Below, piece after piece: positions 1-8,136 of a DNA stretch of 64,000 nucleotides (within the stretch, counting starts at the first letter, position 1; every line of letters begins with the position of its first letter). The DNA comes from Mycobacterium ostraviense. Its GTDB lineage: Bacteria; Actinomycetota; Actinomycetes; Mycobacteriales; Mycobacteriaceae. Made by a program: the position numbers and the translations under genes. Location: assembly GCF_002705925.1 (NCBI RefSeq), contig NZ_NKRE01000001.1:3803625-3867624 (forward strand). The letters run 5' to 3'. The notes under the pieces were generated by a model. That model was not told the DNA's origin. It was given only the letters and a program-made list of their open reading frames with translations, and searched no databases.

Positions 1-2
1 TG

Positions 3-368
3 GCAACCCGTGGCGGTAAGGCGGTGATCTGGCGCGAGGAGGAATCTCAGCGGGTGATATTCCACACCGACCGCGGTTCGACTTATACCGCGAACAGCTT
101 CACCACACTGTGCCGGGACATGGGGATCCGGCAGTCGATGGGCCGGGTCGGTTCATGTTTCGACAACGCTGCCGCTGAGGCGTTCTTCTCCTCGCTGGAG
201 TGGGAAGTGTTGTCCCGCAATGTGTTCGACACTATTGTGCAAGCACGTGCTGGCGTGCTTGACTGGTGCTACGGCTTCTACAACCACGTCCGGCGGCACA
301 GCACGATCGGGATGGTCAGCCCCATCAACTACGAGAACGCTGCGGCCACCAACCGGGAAGCCGCATAG
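3..368 (+). CDS. IS3-family transposase OrfB, C-terminal part (cut by window edge)
   Basis: The reading frame is open from the first bases of the window and its start lies to the left. It encodes the end of a DDE (rve) integrase core: an Asp in IFHTDRGS, the FDNAAAEAFFSSLEWE segment carrying the catalytic Glu, and a terminal YNHVRRHSTIG block, all typical of IS3-family OrfB. It would act on the ends of its own element. Bases 369-437 hold no gene and probably contain the right end of the element, but the left end is outside the window, so the terminal inverted repeats cannot be paired and completeness cannot be judged. Confidence 0.9.
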   Translation, partial: ATRGGKAVIWREEESQRVIFHTDRGSTYTANSFTTLCRDMGIRQSMGRVGSCFDNAAAEAFFSSLEWEVLSRNVFDTIVQARAGVLDWCYGFYNHVRRHSTIGMVSPINYENAAATNREAA

Positions 369-437
369 AGGAAACCTCCACGATTTGGGGGGAACCACAG
401 GTGAGTTGCATCCACTCGCCAGTGGAAGGCTCGGCAA

Positions 438-1472
438 ATGACTGAACAGCCGCCACCCCCGCCCTCCGGTTATCCGCCACCGGCCGGTTGGCCGCCGCCG
501 CCGGCACGCGCGGGATATCCGCCGCCGCCGGCACACGCGGGATATCCGCCGGTCCCGGGCCAGCCGATGGATGGCTTGCCGATGGAAGCCTACGCCTCGT
601 GGATCCGGCGGGTAGCCGCCTATCTCATCGACCACATGCTGGGGTTGGCCATCGGCGTGGCTCTCGGGATCGTCGGCGGGTTGATCGTCGCATGGGCCGG
701 CGGGGGCGCACGCTTGCAGGGCGTCGTCGGATTGATCGTCAATCTGGCGATGCTGGCGTACTGGGTCTGGAATTGGGGCTTCCGCCGAGGGATTACCGGC
801 TCGACCGTGGGCAAGTCGGTGCTGAAGTTCAGGGTGCTCAGTGAGCGGACAGGTGCGCCCATTGGCGTCGGATCGTCGATCGGCCGCTACTTCGCCCACA
901 TCCTGGATGCGATCACGTTCGACATCGGCTACCTGCTGCCGTTGTTGACCGCCAAACGGCAGACAATTGCCGACATGGTCATGGATACGGTTTGCTTGCT
1001 CGACGAGCCGCCGCAAGTGCCGAGTAGCCGCCAACCAAGACCGAGACCGCGGATGGCGCTCGGTGTCGTGGTGCTCGCAATCGCGGCCATGCTCACCGTG
1101 CTGGCTTGTTTGAACACCACCAGCCACTGGGTCTGCACGGGCGGTGGCCGGTATCCGCACTGCGGGCCGCAGGTGTCGGTCGGCCCGATCTCCTACGGCG
1201 CCCCAAAGGTTTTCGATCCCTATGTCCAGGCGGCGCTGGTAACCCCGCTGTGGACCGCGGGGATCTTCATCCTGCGGCGGTACTACCGGGCGACCTACGT
1301 GCTGGTCCCGATCGCGGGCATCGTCTCGACGACGGTCTTCGCGCAGGGTCGCTACGAATGGGGCTGGCGGCACAATTGGTTCGCGTTCCTGGCGTGCGTT
1401 GGCGTGACGACGGCGGTGTGCGTGCTGATCGCGCGAAGCATCACCCGGTCCGTTGCGGCACGCCGGGCTTAG
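438..1472 (+). CDS. RDD-domain membrane protein with proline-rich N-terminus
   Basis: This 344-residue protein starts with about 45 residues rich in Pro, Gly and Tyr. That stretch includes a near-perfect 27-bp DNA duplication giving the ARAGYPPPP and AHAGYPP units. An RDD domain follows (Arg near 57, Asp65 and hydrophobic helices from about 60 to 200). A second hydrophobic block covers about 205-340, with several predicted helices and a Cys-containing loop. RDD proteins are integral membrane proteins of mostly unknown function; Pro-rich RDD proteins are common in mycobacteria. The gene stands alone between the IS end and a convergent gene. The ATG start is the first in frame, close after the IS-side junction. 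Confidence 0.85.
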   Translation: MTEQPPPPPSGYPPPAGWPPPPARAGYPPPPAHAGYPPVPGQPMDGLPMEAYASWIRRVAAYLIDHMLGLAIGVALGIVGGLIVAWAGGGARLQGVVGLIVNLAMLAYWVWNWGFRRGITGSTVGKSVLKFRVLSERTGAPIGVGSSIGRYFAHILDAITFDIGYLLPLLTAKRQTIADMVMDTVCLLDEPPQVPSSRQPRPRPRMALGVVVLAIAAMLTVLACLNTTSHWVCTGGGRYPHCGPQVSVGPISYGAPKVFDPYVQAALVTPLWTAGIFILRRYYRATYVLVPIAGIVSTTVFAQGRYEWGWRHNWFAFLACVGVTTAVCVLIARSITRSVAARRA

Positions 1473-1490
1473 CCACGGATGGCCCGGCGA

Positions 1491-1811
1491 TCAGCCTGCC
1501 GGCGGGTACACACTCGTCACCTCCAGCAGCCGCATCACCGGCGGGGGATCGAACTGCAGCGCGTCGGACATGTGCAACCGGCCGGCCGAAGCAACCATGT
1601 TGTCCAGGATCGCCTGCAGGTCGTCGCCTTCGATCTCGTAGAGGGCCACATACGGCCCGTCATCATTGACCGGTCTGAGGCGCCGCGCCGAGACGAATCC
1701 GTCGAGCGCCACCAGCTCGGGAATGTGGACGTCGTCGTACCAGCTGTGGTACTCCGGTTCGCGTTCGGGTGAGCTGGGACGGGTTTCGACATAGATGATT
1801 CCCCTGACCAT
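1491..1811 (-). CDS. EthD/DUF4286-like small dimeric barrel protein
   Basis: The product has 106 residues starting MVRGIIYVETRP. The frame stays open upstream but runs into the ferredoxin gene, so I choose the ATG at 1811. The pattern YHSWYDDVHIPELVALDGF resembles the ferredoxin-like alpha/beta fold of EthD and related dimeric alpha-beta barrel proteins, which are often encoded with oxygenases and degradative enzymes. The exact reaction is unknown. It lies 20 bp downstream of the ferredoxin gene on the same strand, so the two are probably one transcript driven from the divergent promoter with the GAGAAT palindromes. Confidence 0.7.
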   Translation of the reverse strand: MVRGIIYVETRPSSPEREPEYHSWYDDVHIPELVALDGFVSARRLRPVNDDGPYVALYEIEGDDLQAILDNMVASAGRLHMSDALQFDPPPVMRLLEVTSVYPPAG

Positions 1812-1831
1812 GGTCGGTGCCTCTCTGCTGA

Positions 1832-2113
1832 CTACTCGTATCTCACGGTGATCGATGCGGTTTCGGGAACGCCCTGGCAGGTCAAAATGTAGCCCTCGGC
1901 CACCTCGTCTTCCTCGAGCGCGTCGTTGACCCGCATGGTTGCGCTGCCCTCGACGAGCCTGGCCATGCAGGTTCCGCAGTTGCCGGCCTCGCAGCTGAAC
2001 GGTGGGTCCAGGCCCGCCCGGCGGGCGCTTTCCAGCAGCGTCTCGCCGGGGACCAGGGGCACCGACACCTTCTTGCGGTCGAGCTGGATCGTCACCATGC
2101 CTGGCTCCGTCAT
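1832..2113 (-). CDS. Plant-type [2Fe-2S] ferredoxin
   Basis: The 93-residue protein has the [2Fe-2S] pattern C41-x4-C46-x2-C49 with a fourth Cys at 79 (ILTCQG). It would carry electrons in the cytoplasm to an oxygenase. No reductase is encoded next to it. Candidate partners in the window are the Rieske oxygenase at 54570 and the P450s, although P450s usually use the small 3Fe-4S type found beside them here. The start ATG at 2113 opens MTEPGMVTIQ; Met6 is an alternative. It is divergent from the acyl-CoA synthetase operon, with two palindromic operators between them. Confidence 0.9.
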   Translation of the reverse strand: MTEPGMVTIQLDRKKVSVPLVPGETLLESARRAGLDPPFSCEAGNCGTCMARLVEGSATMRVNDALEEDEVAEGYILTCQGVPETASITVRYE

Positions 2114-2155
2114 GACCGCCTTCTCGGACTAGCTGCACTTGCGTTCTTCACTACA

Positions 2156-2192
2156 GAGAATACTATTCTCCTGAGAAGATAGTATCTTCTCA
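2156..2192. promoter_or_regulatory. Two adjacent palindromic operators in a divergent promoter
   Basis: Site 1 is GAGAATACTATTCTC at 2156-2170, a perfect palindrome with 7-bp arms and one central base. Site 2 spans 2172-2192 with 10-bp arms TGAGAAGATA and TATCTTCTCA around a central G, also perfect. They lie 43 bp before the ferredoxin start and 31 bp before the acyl-CoA synthetase start. This is the expected place for a repressor controlling both units. Site 1 is identical to the site at 48337 beside a tetR gene. Confidence 0.8.
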
Positions 2193-2222
2193 AGACGTCA
2201 AGGCCCCGGGGAAGGACGAGAC

Positions 2223-3635
2223 GTGACCGAACCGGCCGCGCTCGTGTTCGAGGATCGGTGCTTCAGCCTGCGCACGCTCGACGCGCTGACCGACGGTCTC
2301 GGTGCGGCCTTGCGGAAGCGCGGTGTCATCGCCGGCGAACGGGTCGCGGTCATGGCGTCCAACCGGCCGGAGTTCGTCGCCGCATTGCACGCGATCTGGC
2401 GGTTGGGGGCGGCGGCGGTGCTGATCAGCCCCGCCTGGAAGCGCGGCGAGGTCGACCACGCGCTGGGAGTGACCAACGCGGCTCACGCCGTCGGCGACCA
2501 ACCGATGCTGGCCGACCTGATGCCGATGCTGGACCTGGACGACCCGATCGCGCCCGCAGCGCCGTTGACGGGTTCTCCGCCGCCCGGCGACGACGCGGTG
2601 CTGGTGTTCAGCTCGGGCACCACGGGTCTGCCAAAAGCCGTGCGGCATACCCATGCATCGCTGGACGCCGCCGTTCGCCAGTGGCGCGACGCGCTGCAGC
2701 TGACCGAGCGCGACCGCATCCAGATCGCTACGCCGCCGTCGCACATCCTCGGCCTGCTCAACATCCTCACCGCGTTGCGGACCGGCTCGTGGGTGCGGCT
2801 GCATCCGCGCTTCGACGTCGACCGGATGTTGTCACACATCGAAAATGACCGCATCACAATCGAAATGGCGGTTGCGCCCATTGCTCAGGCCCTCGCGTCG
2901 CACCCGCGGCTCGAGTCCTACGATCTGTCGTCGCTGCGGTTCATCATGTGGGGCGCCACACCGGTCGCCGCCAGCATCGCCGAGACGGTGACCCGGCGGA
3001 CCGGTGTCGGATGGGTGCCCGCCTACGGCACCACCGAATTACCGGTCATCGCCTGCAATCCTGTCCAAGGTGCCCGGCTGGACTCGGTGGGGCGCCCGGT
3101 TGCCGGTGTGGATTTGCGGATCGTGTCGCCGGACACCGGCGAACCGGTCGACCCGGGGAAGGTCGGCGAGATTCAGGCCCGCTCGGCGTCGCTGATGGCC
3201 GGCTACCTTCCGGCCGCGGCCAGCGCTGAGGTGTGCTGCAACGGCTGGTATCGGACCGGGGACGTCGGCTGGCTCGATGGCGAGGGCTGGCTCCGAATTA
3301 CCGACCGGCTCAAGGAGATGATCAAAGTGCGCGGATTCCAGGTTGCGCCGGCCGAAGTCGAGACCGTGCTGCACGGTCATCCGGCGGTCAAAGACTGCGC
3401 GGTGTTCGGTGTTCCCGACGGCGCCAACGGGGAGGCGATCGTCGCCGCGGTCGCCACGCATACGCCCGGCAATGCCGGGGTGGCCGCCGAGCTCACCGAG
3501 CGGGTAGCGGCGAGGCTGGCGCCCTACAAACGGCTGAGCCGGGTGGTGTTCGTGCCCGACATCCCGCGCCTGCCCTCGGGCAAGGTGCTGCGCCGAGTGC
3601 TCAAGGAGCTTCATGGATGTCCGTCTGACAGCTGA
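2223..3635 (+). CDS. Acyl-CoA synthetase (AMP-forming, FadD-like)
   Basis: The 470-residue protein belongs to the ANL superfamily of adenylate-forming enzymes and would convert a carboxylic acid to its CoA thioester using ATP. Visible motifs are the P-loop SSGTTGLPK at about 130-138, YGTTE in the middle, YRTGDVGWLDGEGWLRITDRLKE (hinge region) and the C-terminal PSGKVLRR with the catalytic Lys. The start is GTG at 2223, 31 bp after the second palindrome. It overlaps the next gene by 23 bp and is the first gene of a four-gene beta-oxidation operon. At 470 residues it is somewhat shorter than most FadD proteins (500 or more). The acid it activates is unknown. Confidence 0.9.
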   Translation: MTEPAALVFEDRCFSLRTLDALTDGLGAALRKRGVIAGERVAVMASNRPEFVAALHAIWRLGAAAVLISPAWKRGEVDHALGVTNAAHAVGDQPMLADLMPMLDLDDPIAPAAPLTGSPPPGDDAVLVFSSGTTGLPKAVRHTHASLDAAVRQWRDALQLTERDRIQIATPPSHILGLLNILTALRTGSWVRLHPRFDVDRMLSHIENDRITIEMAVAPIAQALASHPRLESYDLSSLRFIMWGATPVAASIAETVTRRTGVGWVPAYGTTELPVIACNPVQGARLDSVGRPVAGVDLRIVSPDTGEPVDPGKVGEIQARSASLMAGYLPAAASAEVCCNGWYRTGDVGWLDGEGWLRITDRLKEMIKVRGFQVAPAEVETVLHGHPAVKDCAVFGVPDGANGEAIVAAVATHTPGNAGVAAELTERVAARLAPYKRLSRVVFVPDIPRLPSGKVLRRVLKELHGCPSDS

Positions 3636-4521
3636 ACAACGACAATTGCGCGACGCCGCAACGAAATTGGCCGACGATCTGGGGCCCGGGTCCGTGTCGG
3701 ACCTGGCCGGTGAGGACCGGATTGCCCGGCTGGACCGCCAGATTGTCGCGACGGGCTGGCGGTCGCTGCGCTCCGATGGGGCATCAGGCATCGAAGTCGC
3801 CATTGTCGCAGAGGAATTCGGGCGCCGACTGGTCGATGCCCCGTTTCTCGGGCCGGTGCTTGCCGACGACCTGGCCCGCCACCTGGACACCGAGGCCCGT
3901 GGCAAGACGATCGCGGTCGACGACCTCGCATTCGATGCTCGCGGATATCGGCGGGCGCTGCTGCTATTAGGAACCGCGGTGTTCGCGGCTGACATCGATG
4001 CCGGCCGGGGCAGCGGCGCGGACCTGACCCGAGTGACGACGGGCATTGTCGAACCGCCGCTGCCCGTCGGCGAGGTATCCGCCGATACCGCCGGACGATG
4101 GCTAGCGCTCGCGCTGGTAGCCACCGCGGCGGATCTGGTCGGTGATGCCCGCGGCGCGCACGCGCTGGCCTGTGACTACGCGAAAATCCGTGAGCAGTAC
4201 GGAAAGACGATCGGTTCGTATCAGGCCGTCGCGCACCTGCTGGCCGAAAGCCTGGCCCTGATCGAAGGGTCCATCAGCATCCTGCGCCACGCCGCCTGGG
4301 CGGTCGACGAACTGGAACCGCCGGAAGCTGTCCGCGCTGCCCGGATCGCCAAGCTCTATTGCGCACGAGCCACCCGAACGGTCTGCGAGACCGCGGTGCA
4401 GGTACACGGCGGCATCGGCAACACCTGGGATTGCCTGGCACACGTGTACCTGCGCAGGGCCTTGACGTCGACCGAGCTGTGGCCGGTGAGCCTGAAGGAG
4501 GTCGGTCGTGGACTTTCGTGA
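3613..4521 (+). CDS. Acyl-CoA dehydrogenase, short subunit of a likely pair
   Basis: This 302-residue acyl-CoA dehydrogenase family protein is shorter than the usual 380-400. The C-terminal helical domain is recognisable (KIREQYGKTIGSYQAVAHLLAE and VQVHGGIGNTWDCLAHVYLRRA), while the N-terminal part is reduced. It overlaps the synthetase upstream and a full-size acyl-CoA dehydrogenase downstream. Known mycobacterial FadE pairs encoded this way form alpha2-beta2 heterotetramers that share one FAD site between subunits and act on bulky acyl-CoAs. I infer the same here; which subunit carries the catalytic base cannot be settled by eye. Confidence 0.85.
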   Translation: MDVRLTAEQRQLRDAATKLADDLGPGSVSDLAGEDRIARLDRQIVATGWRSLRSDGASGIEVAIVAEEFGRRLVDAPFLGPVLADDLARHLDTEARGKTIAVDDLAFDARGYRRALLLLGTAVFAADIDAGRGSGADLTRVTTGIVEPPLPVGEVSADTAGRWLALALVATAADLVGDARGAHALACDYAKIREQYGKTIGSYQAVAHLLAESLALIEGSISILRHAAWAVDELEPPEAVRAARIAKLYCARATRTVCETAVQVHGGIGNTWDCLAHVYLRRALTSTELWPVSLKEVGRGLS

Positions 4522-5596
4522 TTCCCCGCCGGAGGCCGCTTTCCGGGAACGACTGCGGGCCTGGCTTACCGTGCATGCCAAGGAGTTCTGCGCTATCGGC
4601 GACGAATACTGGGCCCGTCAGGCCGATTGGCATCAGACGCTGTACCGAGCCGGGTTCTTCGGATTGTCCTGGCCGCGCGAGTACGGCGGCCAGGAGCTGC
4701 CGCCGGTCTACGACGTCATCGTCGACGAAGAGCTGGCGCGCGCCGGCGCTCCGCCGCGCCCCAGCGTGGGCTACCTGGTCTTCGGGATCGGCAGGCACGG
4801 CAGCGACGCACTGCGGCAACGCTTCCTGCCCGGCATCATCGACGGCACCCAACGCTGGTGTCAGGGCTTCAGCGAGCCGGGTGCCGGCTCGGATCTGGCG
4901 TCACTGACCACCACCGCCACCCGCGAGGGCGACCACTATGTGGTCCACGGACACAAGATCTGGACCAGCTACTCCGATGTGGCCGACTGGTGTCTGCTGC
5001 TGGCCCGCACCGATCGGCAGGCACCGCGACATCGCGGCCTGTCGGCGTTCGTCATCGAGATGAAACAGCCCGGCGTGCAACAACGTCCGCTGCGCATGAT
5101 GAACGGCGTCAGCAACGAATTCGGTCAGGTGTTCTTCGACGGCGCAACCGTTGCGGCGGACCGCATGGTGGGCGATCCCGGCGACGGCTGGGCGGTGGCC
5201 ATGACCGTGGTCGGGCACGAACGCGAGCCGTCGACGCTGGGCTATGCGGCCCGATACGCCAAGCTGGTACGAGAGTTGCTGGCGCACAACGATAATCCGA
5301 TAACCGACGAGCTCGTATGGGCGGCAGTCCAGGCGGAGATGTTGACCCACCACGTCCGCCGCCGGCTGTCCGAACAGCTCGACGGGGTCTCGCACGGACC
5401 CGAAGGATCGCTGGACAAGCTACTGATGACGTGGGTGGAGCAGTCCGTCGGACACGCCGCACTGGCCGTCGGCGGAACCCGCGACCCGGACCTGCTCAGC
5501 GCCTACCTGTACAGCCGCGCGCAAAGCGTGATGGGCGGCACCTCACAGATACAGAAGAACATCATCGCGTCGCGAATCCTGGGACTGGGAGTCTGA
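4508..5596 (+). CDS. Acyl-CoA dehydrogenase, long subunit of a likely pair
   Basis: The 362-residue FadE-type flavoprotein would introduce an alpha-beta double bond in an acyl-CoA. It has the FAD/substrate motif QGFSEPGAGSDLASL near 120, the HKIWTSY strand, and the C-terminal signature GGTSQIQKNIIASRILGLG. GTG at 4508 is chosen because it follows the GGAGG-like sequence inside the end of the previous gene (14-bp overlap). The tight overlap supports co-translation with the short subunit. The next gene, enoyl-CoA hydratase, begins directly after the stop codon. Confidence 0.9.
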   Translation: MDFRDSPPEAAFRERLRAWLTVHAKEFCAIGDEYWARQADWHQTLYRAGFFGLSWPREYGGQELPPVYDVIVDEELARAGAPPRPSVGYLVFGIGRHGSDALRQRFLPGIIDGTQRWCQGFSEPGAGSDLASLTTTATREGDHYVVHGHKIWTSYSDVADWCLLLARTDRQAPRHRGLSAFVIEMKQPGVQQRPLRMMNGVSNEFGQVFFDGATVAADRMVGDPGDGWAVAMTVVGHEREPSTLGYAARYAKLVRELLAHNDNPITDELVWAAVQAEMLTHHVRRRLSEQLDGVSHGPEGSLDKLLMTWVEQSVGHAALAVGGTRDPDLLSAYLYSRAQSVMGGTSQIQKNIIASRILGLGV

Positions 5597-6364
5597 ATGT
5601 ACGACATGCCAACAGAAATCGATGTCCGTGCCGACGGAGGCTTGCGGATCATCACCCTCAACCGCCCCGATGCCCTCAACGCCGTCAACGACAATCTGCA
5701 TGTCGGGCTGGCGCAGCTGTGGCCGCGATTGAGCGACGATCGCACTGCCCGCGCCGCGGTGCTCACCGGCGCCGGCCGGGCGTTCTCGGCGGGCGGCGAT
5801 TTCACGTATCTGGCCGAATTGGCCCACGACGCCGATCTGCGCGCCAAGACCATCGCGCATGGGCGCGACATCGTGCTGGGTATGGCACGCTGCCGAGTGC
5901 CGGTGGTGGCGGCGGTCAATGGCCCGGCCGTAGGTTTGGGCTGCAGCCTGGTCGCACTGAGTGACATCGTCTACATCGCCGAAGACGCCTACCTGGCCGA
6001 CCCGCATGTTCAGGTGGGATTGGTGGCCGCGGATGGTGGTCCGCTGACCTGGCCGTTGCATATCAGCTTGATGCTGGCAAAGGAATATGCGTTGACAGGT
6101 ACCCGAATTCGCGCTCAGCGGGCCGTCGAACTCGGGCTGGCCAACCACGTCGTCGCCGACCCGGTCGCCGAGGCGGTGGCTTGCGCCCAGCGGATCATGG
6201 AGTTGCCCCAGCAGGCAGTCGAGAGCACCAAGCGGGTGCTCAACATCCATCTGGAACGAGCCGTCCTGGCCAGTCTGGACTATGCCCTGTCGGCCGAACA
6301 CCAATCCTTCACCACCGAGGATTTCCGGTCGATCATCACCGATCTGACCGCCGGCAAGTACTGA
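5597..6364 (+). CDS. Enoyl-CoA hydratase/isomerase family protein
   Basis: The product has 255 residues with a crotonase fold. The oxyanion-hole segment GRAFSAGGDFTYL lies near 65-77 and the second half reads NGPAVGLGCSLVALSDIVY. The usual second catalytic Glu region reads DPHVQVGLVAADGG, so the acid/base pair differs from classical hydratases; several mycobacterial EchA proteins share this. Expected role: hydration or another crotonase reaction on the enoyl-CoA made by the dehydrogenase pair. It is the last gene of the operon beginning at 2223, followed by a strong hairpin shared with the convergent hydrolase gene. Confidence 0.85.
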   Translation: MYDMPTEIDVRADGGLRIITLNRPDALNAVNDNLHVGLAQLWPRLSDDRTARAAVLTGAGRAFSAGGDFTYLAELAHDADLRAKTIAHGRDIVLGMARCRVPVVAAVNGPAVGLGCSLVALSDIVYIAEDAYLADPHVQVGLVAADGGPLTWPLHISLMLAKEYALTGTRIRAQRAVELGLANHVVADPVAEAVACAQRIMELPQQAVESTKRVLNIHLERAVLASLDYALSAEHQSFTTEDFRSIITDLTAGKY

Positions 6365-6420
6365 CGAGCGTAACGTCACGGCGAAATTTCGGTCCGGTTT
6401 TGGCCGTGGCGTTACGCTCG
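6365..6420. terminator. 18-bp-arm hairpin between convergent genes
   Basis: The arms CGAGCGTAACGTCACGGC (6365-6382) and GCCGTGGCGTTACGCTCG (6403-6420) pair at 17 of 18 positions around a 20-nt loop. The hairpin lies at the end of the crotonase gene and covers the stop codon of the convergent hydrolase gene at 6412. No U-run follows, as is usual in mycobacteria. A bidirectional terminator or mobile palindromic repeat are both possible. Confidence 0.65.
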
Positions 6421-7311
6421 CGGTGAGCCGCCGCGGTCGTGGTGACCCAGGAAGTCCCGCAGCAGCGCGTCGAACCGCTGCGGTTCTTCGATGAAGGGCA
6501 GGTGAGCACTTCGCTCGAAGAACTCGAACCGCGAGCCGGCGATACGGCGGTGCATGTCGCGCATGTGTTCCGGCGAACATTCGTCATACCTGCCGGCGAT
6601 CAGCAGCGTGGGCAGGGTGATCTCAGCCAACCGATCGACGATGTCCCAGGATCGGATGGTGCCGACAATGTGAAAGTCGCTGGGGCCGAACATCGTTTCG
6701 AAAATCTCGGTGCCCATGTTGCGGAATGCTTCATAGAGTTCGGCGGGCCAGGGTCGGGTGCGGCACAGATACGTCTCGTTCCAGGTGGTGATCGCGGCCT
6801 GGTATTCGACGGAATGCGTGGTGCCGGCGGCTTCGTGGCGCTCGATGGCGGCTTGGGTCGCCGGGTCCAACTGTGACTTCAGTCGGGTCACGTGGTCGGC
6901 GAACTGTGGTAGGGACGCGGTGCTGTTCGAGATGATCAGGCTGACGCCACCGGATAAAACGTCAAGGACGTACTGCTGGGCGAGCATCCCGCCCCACGAG
7001 TTGCCGAAGATGTGAAAGGCGTTGAGGCCCAGCGCTTGCACCACGGCGTCCATTTCGGCCACCGAGCGTTGCATCGTCCAAAGATCCACATTCGACGGAC
7101 AGTCGGAGTTCCCGCACCCGAGCTGATCCCAGAAGATGACTTCCCGCTCGTTTGCCAGACGTTCCAGTGAGGTCAAGTAGCAGTGCGGCAGACCCGGGCC
7201 GCCGTGCACCACAAGCAGCGGAAGGCCGGGTCCGCCGCCGACCCGCTTGAACCACACGTTTCCGCCCGGGACCGCGATTGTCCCCTCCAGTCGACTCACG
7301 CCACCAGCCAA
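6412..7311 (-). CDS. Alpha/beta hydrolase, proline iminopeptidase-like
   Basis: The 299-residue protein resembles the S33 proline iminopeptidase subgroup. Visible are the HGGPG oxyanion motif near residue 36, WDQLGCGNSD, the nucleophile elbow GNSWGG (Ser near 105), the acid segment AGRYDECSP, and the final His in ERSAHLPFIEEP. Family members cleave N-terminal proline, but many homologues act on amides or esters, so the substrate is open. The gene stands alone and convergent with the beta-oxidation operon. Its upstream region runs straight into a decayed DUF732 sequence. Confidence 0.85.
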   Translation of the reverse strand: MAGGVSRLEGTIAVPGGNVWFKRVGGGPGLPLLVVHGGPGLPHCYLTSLERLANEREVIFWDQLGCGNSDCPSNVDLWTMQRSVAEMDAVVQALGLNAFHIFGNSWGGMLAQQYVLDVLSGGVSLIISNSTASLPQFADHVTRLKSQLDPATQAAIERHEAAGTTHSVEYQAAITTWNETYLCRTRPWPAELYEAFRNMGTEIFETMFGPSDFHIVGTIRSWDIVDRLAEITLPTLLIAGRYDECSPEHMRDMHRRIAGSRFEFFERSAHLPFIEEPQRFDALLRDFLGHHDRGGSPRA

Positions 7312-7417
7312 CCATCAGCGGCTGCACCTGCCTCTTCGACCCGACGAAGGCTGTGCTGCGCCGGCCCGCCGCCCGCGCTGGGACCGCATTCAGCAGGATC
7401 ACGCTATATCTGACCAT

Positions 7418-7579
7418 TTAGCCAATCACCGCACGCTGCAGGGAATCACGTACGTAGCCAACAAGTTCATCAGTGCGGATCCGCATTAGACCCCACAGAT
7501 GGCGGTCGAATTCATCAATACTTCGACGCATTACTCCGAATCATTGAGGCTAGCGGAGCAGCTCAATGCGGTGGCATAG
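7418..7579 (+). pseudogene. Decayed DUF732 protein gene, C-terminal remnant
   Basis: In one frame the DNA encodes LANHRTLQGITYVANKFI, then an in-frame TAG at 7487-7489, then MAVEFINTSTHYSESLRLAEQL, ending with TAG at 7577-7579. Both parts align with the intact DUF732 gene 150 bp downstream (LAQHPTMKGITAIANRLI and NAVNFIKVSVHYYGP...EQQLEAAA). The N-terminal half and signal peptide are not recognisable upstream. This is what a tandem duplicate looks like after loss of its 5' half and a nonsense mutation. The remainder of 7312-7734 shows no gene. Confidence 0.75.
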
Positions 7580-7734
7580 TGCGAGTACGATTTCAGCAAG
7601 CGAAGCTAGAGGCCCAAAGACCCTAGTGACCGATCTTGCTCAAGCGGAAAGTCGATTCGACCGTACAAGTCGAGTCCGAGAGAAGGATCCGGCAATGGAG
7701 TTTGCTCGTTGAGCAACGGCATGGGGGTGGACCT

Positions 7735-8136
7735 GTGAAGACCTTCACCAAGATTCTGCTCGCGGTGTTTGTAGCCCTGGCATCATTTCTCCCGGTGTCG
7801 TCGGCGATGCCGCTGCTGGCACGGGCCGAGGGCACTGCATGCGAAAGCCGTGGTTTCGACATAGCAACCTGCGATCAGTACTTCCTCGAGGACCTGAGAG
7901 ACCGCGGTGTCCCGTTTACGGACCCGGGGGCGGCGATCAGGGTCGGTCACGGCACCGCTGACTACCTGGCCCAGCACCCCACGATGAAGGGGATCACAGC
8001 CATTGCCAACAGGCTCATCAGGGACAATTCAAATGTGAATTTCACCGTCCAGAATGCGGTCAACTTCATCAAAGTCTCGGTGCATTACTACGGACCACCC
8101 GGATTAGAGCAGCAGCTCGAGGCGGCGGCATCGTGA
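7735..8136 (+). CDS. Secreted DUF732 protein
   Basis: The frame opens at 7636, but GTG at 7735 begins a clear signal peptide (VKTFTKILLAVFVALASFLP, cleavage near ARAEG). I take that start, giving 133 residues. The mature part is a DUF732 domain with two Cys near the N-terminus (TACESRGFDIATCDQYF) that could form a disulfide. DUF732 proteins are small exported proteins of unknown function, abundant in mycobacteria and often in clusters. It lies directly downstream of a decayed paralogue. Confidence 0.8.
   Translation: MKTFTKILLAVFVALASFLPVSSAMPLLARAEGTACESRGFDIATCDQYFLEDLRDRGVPFTDPGAAIRVGHGTADYLAQHPTMKGITAIANRLIRDNSNVNFTVQNAVNFIKVSVHYYGPPGLEQQLEAAAS

Noticed and set aside
153..1373. Long minus-strand frame (406 codons) opposite the transposase and RDD gene
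   Set aside because: Arg- and His-rich shadow of the plus-strand genes with no domain. The plus strand has clear transposase and membrane-protein motifs.
3039..4124. Minus-strand frame of 361 codons opposite acyl-CoA synthetase and dehydrogenase
   Set aside because: Ser/Arg/Pro-rich shadow; the opposite strand has conserved motifs throughout.
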